Assembly: GCF_019455445.1 (NCBI RefSeq)
Contig: NZ_JAHWUS010000003.1
Span: 1 to 64,000, forward strand
DNA length: 64,000 bases
Reading direction: 5' to 3'
DNA from: Pseudaquidulcibacter saccharophilus
GTDB lineage: Bacteria > Pseudomonadota > Alphaproteobacteria > Caulobacterales > Aquidulcibacteraceae
How positions within the stretch are numbered: position 1 is the stretch's first letter; each line of letters opens with the position of its first letter. Of the stretch, positions 1 to 9,204 are shown piece by piece. The notes beneath the pieces are model-generated. The model was given only the letters and a program-made list of their open reading frames with translations. It was not told where the DNA came from and did not search any database. A program made the translations under genes and the position numbers.

Positions 1-43
1 ACGTACCGTTGGCGCGGGCGTTGTTGCTTCTGTAATCGAATAG
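1..43 (+). CDS. tuf: Elongation factor Tu, C-terminal end (partial)
   Basis: Only the last 13 codons are inside the window. Read in frame from base 2 they give RTVGAGVVASVIE followed by TAG, immediately followed by a second TAG. This matches the well-known end of EF-Tu, the GTPase that delivers aminoacyl-tRNA to the ribosome. A strong hairpin terminator follows 22 bases later, so this is the end of its transcription unit. The identification rests on the short but very characteristic tail; the rest lies upstream of the window. Confidence 0.85.
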   Translation, partial: RTVGAGVVASVIE

Positions 44-65
44 TAGATTATACAATCTAATTTAA

Positions 66-93
66 AAAACCCCAGTCAATCGACTGGGGTTTT
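66..93 (+). terminator. Rho-independent terminator after tuf
   Basis: A perfect 12-bp stem, AAAACCCCAGTC / GACTGGGGTTTT with loop AATC, is followed by more T residues. It ends the tuf transcript. Because the stem carries A and T runs on both sides it can also stop the convergent selO transcript, whose stop codon is 40 bases away. Confidence 0.9.
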
Positions 94-132
94 GTTTTGT
101 AAAGATTTCTTTTCTAAAGTTCTTAATTCAAA

Positions 133-1569
133 TTACGTTCCACAAAATGTATTCTGAACAATTTCATTTTCGCGTGGTGGTTTGGTTAAATATTCGTATT
201 CTGGCTTTGCCTCAAATGGTGCTTGGGATGCCAAAAGCATTTCATTGAATAATGTATAATCACCCAATTGATAGGCGGCATTAATTGCGCGTTCAATATT
301 GTGATTACGCATTATAATTGCTGGATTGGTTTGGTTTAGGATTTTTATAATTTTCTCTTTATCATTATTCTCCTGGCATAATCTTTTTTGCCAATTGGCA
401 TACCAATCATTATATGGCTCTTCATTGATTTTTTTACTTAAATCACGAAAGCTGTTGGTAAAATCAAGATTGTTTTCAGACAGATAATCCAAAAAGCCAT
501 CAACCAATTCATCATCACCGCTTAGGTGTTTTTGAAGCCCTAATTTAGCGCGCATCAATGAATAATATTCATTTTTATAAATATCCATAAAGTCAATTAT
601 AACTTGTTCGGCAATGGCAATTGCCTTGTCGCTATCGTTATCAATCAACGGCAAAAGGCTCTCGGCAAGGCGGGCGAGATTCCATTGGGTGATATTTGGT
701 TGGTTTTCATACCGGTAACGACCACGTTTATCGATAAAACTATAAACCTGTTGCGGATTATAATTATCCATGAATGCACATGGGCCATAGTCGATTGTTA
801 TGCCGCAAATACTGGCATTATCAGTATTCATCACCCCATGAATAAAACCAATGCTCATCCAATTTGCGACCAATTTTGCGTGTGCCTTGGTAATTTCTTT
901 TAGTAATTCAAGGTATTTATTTTTGGCATTTTCAATGTTTGAAAAATGACGATTAATCACATAATCAGCGAGGGTTTTTAAATCCGCCTCATTACCCATT
1001 GCGGCAATATATTGGAATGTTCCAAAACGAATATGGCTTTTAGCAATTCGTGTAAGGATTGCGCCGTCTAATGCGGTTTCACGCTGAACCTTCTCCCCAC
1101 TTTTTACAAAGCATAAAGCACGTGTTGTGGGGATATTAAGGGCATTCATAAATTCGCTAACGAGATATTCACGTAGGACTGGTCCTAATGCTGCCCTGCC
1201 GTCACCATTGCGTGAAAAGGCGGTTTGCCCTGCGCCTTTTAGCTGAATATCATAGCGCTGATTGTCTTTGGCAATGGTTTCACCGAGTAATATCGCACGC
1301 CCATCACCCAATATGTTAAAATGCCCAAATTGATGCCCACCATAAGCCTGTGCAATCGGCTCTGCACCGTTTGGAACGATGTTGCCGCTAAAGAGTTCTG
1401 CAATTGCATGATTGGACACATCGGCGATATCAATATTCAAAAAATCTGCAAGCGCGTGATTAAACCGCACTAGACTTGCCCCGCGAACCTGCGTGGGTTC
1501 GGCCGGCGCATAAAATATCTCAGGCAGGTTTATATAAGAATTATCAAAATTAATTATTTTATGGGGCAT
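133..1569 (-). CDS. selO: Protein adenylyltransferase SelO (YdiU/UPF0061)
   Basis: SelO is a pseudokinase-fold enzyme that transfers AMP from ATP to hydroxyl side chains of proteins and is linked to redox stress responses. The 478-residue product carries the family landmarks: YGGHQFG at residues 76-82, the nucleotide-binding stretch LGDGRAILLGE just after it, a lysine around 111 in QLKGAGQT, and the catalytic HGVMNTDN (244-251) with DYGP (260-263) for metal binding. Length is normal for bacterial SelO, and the C-terminal selenocysteine of animal homologues is not expected here. The protein ends with a cysteine close to the C-terminus (TFCGT), as in many bacterial SelO proteins where it can form a regulatory disulfide. 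It is a single gene, convergent with tuf. Confidence 0.93.
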   Translation of the reverse strand: MPHKIINFDNSYINLPEIFYAPAEPTQVRGASLVRFNHALADFLNIDIADVSNHAIAELFSGNIVPNGAEPIAQAYGGHQFGHFNILGDGRAILLGETIAKDNQRYDIQLKGAGQTAFSRNGDGRAALGPVLREYLVSEFMNALNIPTTRALCFVKSGEKVQRETALDGAILTRIAKSHIRFGTFQYIAAMGNEADLKTLADYVINRHFSNIENAKNKYLELLKEITKAHAKLVANWMSIGFIHGVMNTDNASICGITIDYGPCAFMDNYNPQQVYSFIDKRGRYRYENQPNITQWNLARLAESLLPLIDNDSDKAIAIAEQVIIDFMDIYKNEYYSLMRAKLGLQKHLSGDDELVDGFLDYLSENNLDFTNSFRDLSKKINEEPYNDWYANWQKRLCQENNDKEKIIKILNQTNPAIIMRNHNIERAINAAYQLGDYTLFNEMLLASQAPFEAKPEYEYLTKPPRENEIVQNTFCGT

Positions 1570-1717
1570 TCATCAAATATATTCACGAATAAGATGAATA
1601 CAAGTGAGATGGAGTAACGCGAACTAACTTACCACCAAGCTTGACCATGCAAACTTTAATTAAGTTACCCAATCGCTGAGTGACGAGCGAAGCGAGGAGG
1701 GTGGCGATTTAATAAAT

Positions 1718-3106
1718 CTAACACTCCACCACATTCACCGCCAAGCCACCCAAAGATGTCTCTTTATATTTTGACGACATATCAAGGCCGGTTTGGCGCA
1801 TGGTTTCGATTACTTGATCAAGGGTTACTTTGTGTTCGCCATCGCTCATTAATGCAAGTCTTGCTGAATTGGCGGCCTTTACAGCACCAATTGCGTTACG
1901 TTCAATGCAAGGTATTTGCACCAACCCACCAACAGGGTCACAGGTTAGACCAAGATTATGCTCCATCGCAATTTCGGCGGCATGTTCAATTTGAGTGGCG
2001 CTTCCGCCCCAAATCGCGCAAAGCCCTGCCGCACCCATAGAGCAGGCGACCCCAACCTCACCTTGGCAACCCATTTCAGCACCCGATAACGATGCGCGCT
2101 GTTTATAGATAATGCCAATTGATCCCGCCACCAAAAGAAACTTACCAATTTTGCCATTAGGTAGGCAATCGGCGTCCGTAAAACCTTCGTTCGCGCAATA
2201 ATATTTAATCAACGCGGGTATAAGACCCGATGCACCATTGGTTGGCGCGGTCACAACCTTGCCGCCCACGGCGTTTTCTTCGTTCACTGCCATAGCATAG
2301 ACGTTTAGCCAGTCGAATAAACGCTCAAGATCCTGTGCCGGTGTGGCATTGAGGCTTTCAAACAATACTGAGGCACGGCGTTTAACATTAAGGCCACCAG
2401 GTAAAATCCCCTTGGTGTGAAGGCCGCGTTCGATGGATGAATTCATTGCCGCCCAGACATCACGCAGATGTGCCTCGGTTCTTTCGCGCGGGCGCAGTGA
2501 ATCTTCGTTTTTCAATGCCAAATCAAAAATGTTAAGATTATGTTTTTTGCATAGTTTCAAAAGTTCGGTGGCCGATGTGAATTCAAATGGTGTCTTTTTC
2601 CTGCGTTTCACAATATCGTTGGATAACGGTCGTGATAATTGCTCACGGCTTGCGATAAAGCCGCCACCGGTTGAGTAAAATACTTGTTCAAGTAAAAGAT
2701 TATCGCCTTTAAAAAGTTTGATTGCCATACCATTGGGGTGGATTTCCGGGATAATGTCACCGCGTAAATCAACATGTTTTTTTGTGTCGAAAGCAATTTC
2801 ATATTTGCCAAGTAGCTTGATTTTCTTGGTTTCGATTGTTTCGGCAAGCATTCGTGACGCAAGCTCACAATCGATGGTTTCTGGCTCAAATCCCATCAAT
2901 CCCCAAATACTTGCCTTGTCGGTGGCGTGCCCAATTCCTGTAAGCGCTAGTGAACCTTGTAGTTCAACAATAACATTATCACAATTCGCCAAGAGCCCCT
3001 TTTCATCGGCATCGATTAATACCCTTTTCGCAATCCGCATCGGACCAGTGGTGTGCGATGATGATGGGCCAATGCCGATTTTGAAAATGTCAAAAACGCT
3101 AAACAA
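1718..3106 (-). CDS. sdaA: L-serine ammonia-lyase, iron-sulfur type
   Basis: The enzyme deaminates L-serine to pyruvate and ammonia with a [4Fe-4S] cluster. This is the single-chain form (462 residues): the beta domain begins with the [11 protein letters not shown] motif at residues 13-23, and the alpha domain holds the cluster cysteines in [13 protein letters not shown] and [12 protein letters not shown]. The hydrophobic start [19 protein letters not shown] is the usual N-terminus, which fixes the start codon. It is transcribed away from the dipeptidase gene, with about 120 bases of AT-rich divergent promoter region between them. With the arginine and peptide catabolic genes elsewhere in the window it fits growth on amino acids. 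Confidence 0.95.
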   Translation of the reverse strand: MFSVFDIFKIGIGPSSSHTTGPMRIAKRVLIDADEKGLLANCDNVIVELQGSLALTGIGHATDKASIWGLMGFEPETIDCELASRMLAETIETKKIKLLGKYEIAFDTKKHVDLRGDIIPEIHPNGMAIKLFKGDNLLLEQVFYSTGGGFIASREQLSRPLSNDIVKRRKKTPFEFTSATELLKLCKKHNLNIFDLALKNEDSLRPRERTEAHLRDVWAAMNSSIERGLHTKGILPGGLNVKRRASVLFESLNATPAQDLERLFDWLNVYAMAVNEENAVGGKVVTAPTNGASGLIPALIKYYCANEGFTDADCLPNGKIGKFLLVAGSIGIIYKQRASLSGAEMGCQGEVGVACSMGAAGLCAIWGGSATQIEHAAEIAMEHNLGLTCDPVGGLVQIPCIERNAIGAVKAANSARLALMSDGEHKVTLDQVIETMRQTGLDMSSKYKETSLGGLAVNVVEC

Positions 3107-3225
3107 AAAAACTCTCCCAACTTGATTATATTTATAGCAAATTATTTTAAAACGTGATTTTTAACGTAATCATAATTGTTGTAAACAAAATAAATGTTAA
3201 AGTATGATTTCAAAATGGGGTTAAA

Positions 3226-3972
3226 ATGCGCATTAATTTTCTAAAGCTATCGGGATTTTCGGCGATATTTTCAATTTTGCTATTGTCATCATGTGCAACA
3301 ATTGATGCATCCAAACCCAAATTATCAGACGATTTTGTAAGGCTTAGTGCAATTGATCCAAGCATTATCCAAGATATGCGTTATTCAACCACAAACAATT
3401 TCACTGGCGGTGTGGTTGATGGCTACAAAAAGGGTGAATGTATTTTGAAAAAGCCTGCGGCACTGGCGCTTAAAAAGGTGCAGGCTGAGGCAAAAAAGCA
3501 AGGTTATAGTCTGATAATTTATGATTGCTTTAGGCCACAAAAGGCGGTTGATAATTTTGTTCGCTGGGTGAATGGTGGAACTGAAACTAATCTTGCATAT
3601 TATGCCGATATTCCGCGGAATTTATTGATTGAAAAGGGTTATATTGCTGATAAATCCAATCACTCACGTGGTTTTACCACTGATTTAGGGCTTGCCCCAC
3701 TTAAGCCATCCCAAGATACAAATCGCCAATATTATGCGTGTAATAGCCGCCCAGATTTAAAGTCACTTGATTTTGGAACCCCGTTTGATTGCTTTAATAC
3801 TGCGGCCAATACTTTTAACCCGATTGTTACAGGGGAAGCAGCCAAAAACCGCAAGATATTGGTTGATTTAATGGCTGCACAAGGGTTTGCCAATTATTCC
3901 GAAGAATGGTGGCACTTTACCCATTCAAGCCAACCAAAAGATGCGCCACGTTATAATTTTGATGTCGAATAG
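3226..3972 (+). CDS. D-alanyl-D-alanine dipeptidase lipoprotein (VanX/DdpX family)
   Basis: This is a zinc peptidase of family M15D that cleaves free D-Ala-D-Ala dipeptide. The 248-residue product opens with a lipoprotein signal peptide ending in the lipobox LSSC (cysteine 23), so it should be anchored in the outer membrane facing the periplasm. The zinc and catalytic residues are present: SNHSRGFTTD gives H146 and D153, and EEWWH gives E227 and H230. CFRPQ (101-105) matches the conserved arginine region. No VanH/VanA-type ligase or two-component genes are nearby, so the likely role is recycling wall-derived dipeptide rather than glycopeptide resistance; this is inference. Confidence 0.88.
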   Translation: MRINFLKLSGFSAIFSILLLSSCATIDASKPKLSDDFVRLSAIDPSIIQDMRYSTTNNFTGGVVDGYKKGECILKKPAALALKKVQAEAKKQGYSLIIYDCFRPQKAVDNFVRWVNGGTETNLAYYADIPRNLLIEKGYIADKSNHSRGFTTDLGLAPLKPSQDTNRQYYACNSRPDLKSLDFGTPFDCFNTAANTFNPIVTGEAAKNRKILVDLMAAQGFANYSEEWWHFTHSSQPKDAPRYNFDVE

Positions 3973-4042
3973 ATGATTTGCCTAAATAGGTAATTGCCAA
4001 AAAATAATTGACTATGGTGGCGGATTATTGTTCAAAACTTAT

Positions 4043-5053
4043 ATGAAAGCCCTTATCTGTAATAAAATTTCGCCACCTGATGCTTTGGAATGGATGGATA
4101 TTGAACCCCCAAACCCTAAGACCGGTGAGGTGCAAATAAAGGTCATGGCGGTTGGTGTAAATTTCCGCGATACTTTAATCATCGAAGATAAATATCAATT
4201 CAAAGCAATGCGGCCATTTGCCCCTTGTGGTGAAGTTTCTGGCGTTATTTCGGCCATTGGCGAAGGCGTAAAGAATTTTAAAACAGGGGAAGCCGTTTTT
4301 GTCGAAATGACACATGGTGGGCTTGCTGAATATGCAATCGCCAAAGCTGTTGATTGCTATAAGATGCCAAATGATATTGATTTTGCGACCGCTGCCGCAA
4401 CAAGCATTAATTATGGTACGGCATATTTCGGTATTTTGCATAAGGGCAGGGCGCAATCAGGTGAAACCATACTTGTAACGGGTGCGGCGGGGGCCACTGG
4501 CCTTGCCGCAATAAAGATTGCCAAAGCATTAGGGCTTAAAGTTATTGCGACGGCAAGTTCGGATGAAAAATTGCAGATTGCGATTAAGGCGGGTGCTGAT
4601 TGGGGTTTTGTAACCCCACGTCTTGAAAATAATGATGAAAACAAGAAAATTGCCCGTGATTATTTCAAAGAAAAATTGGGCGATAAAAAGCCTGATTTAA
4701 TCTTTGATACCATTGGCGGCGTTTATGCCGAGGCGGCATTGCGGTGCATAAATTGGGGCGGGCGCTTTTTGGTGGTGGGGTTTACATCGGGCATTCCAAC
4801 CATGCCGCTTAATCTTGCATTGGTAAAAGCTTGTGAAATTATTGGGGTTTTTTATACTTCGTACGCACAAAAATTTCCTGAACAACATCAGAAAGATCTC
4901 GAAATTATTTTTAGCTGGTTGAAAAGTGGGACCATAACGCCCAATATAGACAAGGTCTTTGATTTCCATGACGCAATTGACGCGCTTAATCATATAAAAG
5001 GCAAAGACAATCAGGGCAAAACCATAATAAGAATTGGCAATTTTAATGAATAA
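4043..5053 (+). CDS. NADPH:quinone oxidoreductase-like protein (MDR superfamily)
   Basis: This is a zinc-independent medium-chain dehydrogenase/reductase of the quinone oxidoreductase group, about 336 residues. The N-terminal GroES-like domain (about 1-120) lacks the cysteine zinc lobe. The Rossmann domain carries TGAAGATGLAA around residues 145-155, the usual nucleotide-binding loop. I chose the ATG at 4043 over an upstream TTG at 4028 because MKALICNK is the normal start of the family. It overlaps the next gene by 8 bases, so the two are probably co-translated. The substrate cannot be read from sequence; NADPH-dependent reduction of quinones or acryloyl/enal compounds is typical. Confidence 0.85.
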   Translation: MKALICNKISPPDALEWMDIEPPNPKTGEVQIKVMAVGVNFRDTLIIEDKYQFKAMRPFAPCGEVSGVISAIGEGVKNFKTGEAVFVEMTHGGLAEYAIAKAVDCYKMPNDIDFATAAATSINYGTAYFGILHKGRAQSGETILVTGAAGATGLAAIKIAKALGLKVIATASSDEKLQIAIKAGADWGFVTPRLENNDENKKIARDYFKEKLGDKKPDLIFDTIGGVYAEAALRCINWGGRFLVVGFTSGIPTMPLNLALVKACEIIGVFYTSYAQKFPEQHQKDLEIIFSWLKSGTITPNIDKVFDFHDAIDALNHIKGKDNQGKTIIRIGNFNE

Positions 5054-5924
5054 AATTTCTTTGTCGCCAAATATGCAGGGGGCTTTGTGGGGGCTTCTGT
5101 CGGCGGTTTCATTCGTATTTATGTCGGTGTTACTGCACATTTTGGGCGATAAAGTTTCATTATCGATGATGATATTTTGGCGTTCTCTTGCAGGGCTTTT
5201 AGTAATTTTGCCAATGGCATTTGGTAACAAAGACGCATGGGTGGTGAAAAGGCCAGTTCCGGTTTTGATGCGTTCATTGTTTACGACAATTGCCTTATTC
5301 TCAAGTTTTTATGCCTTTGCCCATTTACCCATTGCCCACGCCCAGGCCATAAGCTTTTCACGCGCATTATTCATAACGGTTTTGGCATTTTTTGTTTTAC
5401 ATGAAAAAGTTGCATGGCGCAGGATTACCGCAACAATTATCGGTTTTGTCGGGGTTTTGATAATGACAAGACCATCGGCACAAATGGATTTTGCCTCGCT
5501 TGTGGCAATTCTTTCTGCCTTTACTTTTGCACTTTCAATCATAACCATCAAAGAGTTAACCAAGGACCATTCGCCTTTATCGCTTGTGTTATGGGTGAAT
5601 ATTTTTACGACCTTGGCTGGTTTACCATTCATTGCTTTTGACCCAGTTATTCCAACCTTGCCACAAATGGGGCTTTTACTTTTGATGGGATTGTTTGGCA
5701 CAGGGTCACAATTATTTTATGTGCGCGGTCTAAATGTTGGGGATGTAACTTTACTTTCGATTATGGATTATGTGCGCTTGCCGCTTTCAGTTTTGCTTGG
5801 CTATTTGTTTTTCAAAGAAGTTCCAGATAAATATAGTGTGATTGGTGCGGTAATTGTTATTGGTTCAACTCTTTACATTACGCTACGTGAAGCGCAATTA
5901 GGTAAAACAAAAGCGCAATTGTAA
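5046..5924 (+). CDS. EamA-family (DMT) transporter
   Basis: This inner membrane permease of the drug/metabolite transporter superfamily has about 292 residues and roughly ten hydrophobic helices arranged as two EamA repeats: the first begins near GALWGLLSAVSFVFMS, the second near LVAILSAFTFALS. It starts at an ATG that overlaps the stop of the quinone oxidoreductase gene (ATGAATAA), which implies translational coupling. A TTG 12 bases upstream is less likely. Such proteins export amino acids, nucleotides or other small metabolites; the substrate is unknown here. Confidence 0.87.
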   Translation: MNKISLSPNMQGALWGLLSAVSFVFMSVLLHILGDKVSLSMMIFWRSLAGLLVILPMAFGNKDAWVVKRPVPVLMRSLFTTIALFSSFYAFAHLPIAHAQAISFSRALFITVLAFFVLHEKVAWRRITATIIGFVGVLIMTRPSAQMDFASLVAILSAFTFALSIITIKELTKDHSPLSLVLWVNIFTTLAGLPFIAFDPVIPTLPQMGLLLLMGLFGTGSQLFYVRGLNVGDVTLLSIMDYVRLPLSVLLGYLFFKEVPDKYSVIGAVIVIGSTLYITLREAQLGKTKAQL

Positions 5925-5995
5925 TCATATCTTGAAACCATATAATTAATAACTAAATTGCTATATTAGTTAATTCGCATAAATGTGAGGGACAG

Positions 5996-6871
5996 ATGAC
6001 CACCGACATAGTAAAAGATTCAACCGATGCCACTTTTGTTCAAGACGTTATTGAGGCATCAAAAGCAAATCTTGTTTTGGTTGACTTTTGGGCGCCGTGG
6101 TGTGGCCCATGCCGTACTTTGGGGCCAGCGATTGAACGTGTGGTAAAGTCATTTAATGGCAAGGTGAAACTTGTTAAAATCAATGTTGACGAAAACCCAC
6201 ATTTTTCAGGGCAGCTTCGGGTGCAATCTATTCCTGCGGTGTTTGCATTTAAAGATGGACAGCCTGTTGATGGCTTTATGGGTGCATTGCCGGAAAGCCA
6301 AGTTAAGGCATTTGTTGAAAAACATGTTGGTGCTGGCGGTGGCGATGCAATAGAAAAAATGTTGGCATCAGCGGCTGAAAGCATGGCTTTGGGTGATATT
6401 GGCGGTGCGGCACAATCTTATGCGCAAATCTTACAAGTTGATTCCAAAAACCCTAAAGCACTTGCAGGTATGGCACGCGTATATTTAAAGGGCGATGATT
6501 TTGCATTTGCCAAAGAAACGCTTGCAATGATTGACCCAAAAGACGCCAATGATTCTGATGTCATTGCGGTCAAGGGTCTTATGAATATTGCCGCCGAAGT
6601 AGTTGATGCCCCAGAGCTGGATGCTGCAAAGAATGAAGCGCGTGAAAATCCAGAAAATTTAATGGCAAAATTTAACCTTGCCAAAGCGCATATTAAACAT
6701 GGCGATTTTGAAAGTGCGGTTGAAGCAATTTTTGAGATTATGAAAGTTGATCTTGATTGGAATGAAAAGGCCGCGCGTCATTTATTGTTAAAGATATTTG
6801 ATGCCCTTGGCCCACAAAGCGAATTGACAAAAACTGGTCGTCGTCGTTTATCAACAATATTATTTTCATAA
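5996..6871 (+). CDS. Thioredoxin-TPR chaperedoxin (CnoX/YbbN-like)
   Basis: The 291-residue protein has an N-terminal thioredoxin domain (about 5-110) with the complete active site FWAPWCGPC (C36, C39), followed by tetratricopeptide-like helices (about 120-290). This is the architecture of CnoX, a cytoplasmic holdase that protects proteins from overoxidation and hands them to chaperones. E. coli CnoX lacks the active CxxC, but this copy keeps it, so it may also reduce disulfides; Caulobacter CnoX is reported to have this property. There is no signal peptide. A GTGAGGGA ribosome-binding site precedes the start. The Trm112-like gene follows after 9 bases in the same operon. Confidence 0.9.
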   Translation: MTTDIVKDSTDATFVQDVIEASKANLVLVDFWAPWCGPCRTLGPAIERVVKSFNGKVKLVKINVDENPHFSGQLRVQSIPAVFAFKDGQPVDGFMGALPESQVKAFVEKHVGAGGGDAIEKMLASAAESMALGDIGGAAQSYAQILQVDSKNPKALAGMARVYLKGDDFAFAKETLAMIDPKDANDSDVIAVKGLMNIAAEVVDAPELDAAKNEARENPENLMAKFNLAKAHIKHGDFESAVEAIFEIMKVDLDWNEKAARHLLLKIFDALGPQSELTKTGRRRLSTILFS

Positions 6872-6880
6872 GGTCTAAAG

Positions 6881-7069
6881 ATGTCTGAAATTGACCCTAA
6901 ATTGCTTGAAGTTTTGGTTTGCCCATTAAATCGTACCCGCCTTATTTATAATAAAGAGCGGCAGGAGTTAATCTCAAAATCCGCACGCCTTGCATACCCA
7001 ATCCGTGACGGTGTTCCAATCATGCTGGAAAATGAGGCGCGCGAACTAGAGGCTGATGAAAAATATTAA
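6881..7069 (+). CDS. Trm112 family protein (UPF0434/YcaR-like)
   Basis: This is a 62-residue protein of the Trm112 family, whose eukaryotic members are zinc-binding activators of methyltransferases. The conserved features are [14 protein letters not shown] at residues 8-21 and [17 protein letters not shown] towards the C-terminus. Only one cysteine (C15) remains, so the zinc knuckle seen in other members is incomplete here, as is common in proteobacteria. It sits directly behind the cnoX-like gene, a pairing I have seen often in Alphaproteobacteria. The cellular role in bacteria is not firmly known. Confidence 0.88.
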   Translation: MSEIDPKLLEVLVCPLNRTRLIYNKERQELISKSARLAYPIRDGVPIMLENEARELEADEKY

Positions 7070-7081
7070 ATGGTGAAAATC

Positions 7082-7840
7082 CTAATTTTGGAAGTTTTCA
7101 AAAACCCTAATACCTTCGTCACGAATGGCCCAGCCAGATGTGACGTTGGTTAGGTGAAGCTTCCAATGTTCGGTTGCCGCATTTGCATCCGAAGTTTCAA
7201 TAAAACTGACAAGTTTTAGGCACGATTTGTAACCGGCGAGAAATCTCTTACGCATGGTTTCGGGTGATTGATTAACCCGTGCTTGGAAAGCGATTTGATG
7301 ATTTAAAACCAAATCGGTAATAATATGGCTTATGGCCTCTAGGGTTTTATTGCCATAAGATTGCGCCAAAGCAAAATGGAATTGCGCCATAATCTTTGGG
7401 TAATTACGATAATCGCCACGATCAATCGAGGTTTTTAAATTCTCGCACTTTTGGCGCAAAATTTTGGTAAAGCTTTTGTCTTGTAGTCCCGCCAATTGCT
7501 CAACAATAAAGGGTTCAAATCCAAGGCGTGAATAATAAATATCGGCATTATTGGTTTTTTGATATTGCAGATACGAGCCAATATCTTCGCTTATAATATC
7601 AATATTTGGTGTTAATATTCGTGCGCCAGACCTTGAACCGCGCGTAATTTCAACCAGTCTTTGCTCTTCAAGAATACGAAATGCCTCGCGCAGAGTTGGG
7701 CGCGAAATCCCCAATTCGACCATTAATTGGGTTTCAGGTGGTAAAAAATCGCCTGGCTTTAATTCGCCGCGAATGATTTTTAATTTAATATCATTGGCAA
7801 TAAGCGAAGATGTCTTTGGGGTTTTAAACTTGTTTTCCAT
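7082..7840 (-). CDS. GntR-family regulator, FadR subfamily
   Basis: This 252-residue transcription factor has an N-terminal winged helix of the GntR type (about 10-80; ELGISRPTLREAFRILEE is the recognition region) and an all-helical C-terminal FCD ligand-binding domain (about 100-240). FadR-type regulators usually sense carboxylic acids or sugar acids and repress neighbouring transport or catabolic genes. It is convergent with the Trm112-like gene, and behind its start lies an SGNH hydrolase gene in the same orientation, so its target is not obvious from context. Confidence 0.88.
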   Translation of the reverse strand: MENKFKTPKTSSLIANDIKLKIIRGELKPGDFLPPETQLMVELGISRPTLREAFRILEEQRLVEITRGSRSGARILTPNIDIISEDIGSYLQYQKTNNADIYYSRLGFEPFIVEQLAGLQDKSFTKILRQKCENLKTSIDRGDYRNYPKIMAQFHFALAQSYGNKTLEAISHIITDLVLNHQIAFQARVNQSPETMRKRFLAGYKSCLKLVSFIETSDANAATEHWKLHLTNVTSGWAIRDEGIRVFENFQN

Positions 7841-7890
7841 ATCGCTATCTTAGTTATAATTGTGCGATTTGGAAGATGCATATTCAGGTT

Positions 7891-9147
7891 TTAATGTCGC
7901 AGCCTATATTTTATTGCTGAAAGAATATCATCTGCAAGCTTTTGCCCAATTTTAGTTCCACCAATTTTGGTGAAATGTACTCTATCACCTGCAATTTCGC
8001 GATTTTCCAACAGGCTAAGATTTGCCGCAGAACAATCCCCACCCATTGCATTATGCCAGTCCCAATAAGCAATATTCATTGATTTTGCGAATTCAATTTG
8101 TGCGTTTCGAACTTTGGCAAGATTGGGCGGAATATAATATCCAGCCCCCAATTCATCATGATTTATTTGCGGGTATTTTGCCACTAACTCTGGTGGCAAG
8201 GCTTTGCAAGAAACATCTTCACCACGATTTAGTGCCGCTTTGTTAGCGTCAGGCGCAGTCATAAGCAATATATCGGCATGGGGCGCAAGTGCTTTAAATC
8301 TTTTAATTTGGTCTGCCAATAAATTCTTATATTCATCGGCGTTGAAACTATCGGAAAAGCCTTCATTAGTGCCATAAGCAAGGATGATTAATGATGGTGG
8401 CAAAACCGCAATTTGGTTTTTTATTGATATATCGTCACGTGCCGCCAAGTCTTTTAAGGTCGAACCAGGGACACCAAATGATGAAAGTACAACACCACTA
8501 TGATTGTTCCATACGCCGATTGAGGCAATTTCAATATCAAACTTTTTAGAGCCATTTATTACCAAATCAGCCCCAGCACTTGAACGGGAGTTAAACTGCA
8601 TCTTTGCGCACGTAATATGGTCATTTTCAGGTTTTGCAGCTTTTAAAACTACATTGTCTTTCATTAGTAATGCGCGTGAGCAAATGGCAAAATTATCATA
8701 ATTATGCTCAAAAATAATTTTATAGGTTTCTTTGTCTGATTGTACGGCTCTATACCCACCCAGACCGAATGGTCCGCCATCGCTTTTGCTTAATGGGAAT
8801 GATTTCAGTGTTTTTAATTCAGGCTCTGTGGTAATTTGTACATGCTGAGGGCTAAAGCCTTTGTATGGAATGCCGCCATCAATAAACCCCCTTCCAGCAT
8901 TTCCTAATTCTATCTGTAATGCATCGCGCACGCCACCACTTATAAAATCAGATGCAGTATGACTATCGCCTAGCCATAAAATATGAATTGGTTTTTTATT
9001 ATTTAATGATTTATAAAAATAGTTGAGGTTTTGGGAATTATAAAGGTCACCAAATTTATTCTCGTTTATATTCGGCGTTTGTGAATTTGCCAAATTTGGA
9101 ATTATAGCGCAAAATAATGCCAAGAAATATGTGATACTTTTAATCAT
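7891..9147 (-). CDS. Secreted SGNH/GDSL-type hydrolase
   Basis: The 418-residue protein has an N-terminal signal peptide (about 1-22, ending NLANSQ) and is expected in the periplasm. It carries the SGNH esterase blocks: LGDSHT with the nucleophile serine at 62 (block I), YGTNEG near residue 268 (block III, asparagine) and DRVHFT near 392 (block V, catalytic Asp and His). The two-part arrangement, with about 200 residues between blocks I and III, resembles esterases that remove acetyl groups from polysaccharide or peptidoglycan, but the substrate is not known. It lies upstream of, and codirectional with, the FadR-type gene. Confidence 0.82.
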   Translation of the reverse strand: MIKSITYFLALFCAIIPNLANSQTPNINENKFGDLYNSQNLNYFYKSLNNKKPIHILWLGDSHTASDFISGGVRDALQIELGNAGRGFIDGGIPYKGFSPQHVQITTEPELKTLKSFPLSKSDGGPFGLGGYRAVQSDKETYKIIFEHNYDNFAICSRALLMKDNVVLKAAKPENDHITCAKMQFNSRSSAGADLVINGSKKFDIEIASIGVWNNHSGVVLSSFGVPGSTLKDLAARDDISIKNQIAVLPPSLIILAYGTNEGFSDSFNADEYKNLLADQIKRFKALAPHADILLMTAPDANKAALNRGEDVSCKALPPELVAKYPQINHDELGAGYYIPPNLAKVRNAQIEFAKSMNIAYWDWHNAMGGDCSAANLSLLENREIAGDRVHFTKIGGTKIGQKLADDILSAIKYRLRH

Positions 9148-9204
9148 TATGTCTAAAACCGCATGTAAAAATAAGAATCTATAATTACTATCAGAGAGGG
9201 TAAA

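Noticed and set aside
3226-3972. Part of a glycopeptide-resistance (van) cluster
   Set aside because: Only the VanX-type dipeptidase is present, with a lipoprotein signal; there is no VanH, VanA/D-type ligase or sensor kinase nearby.
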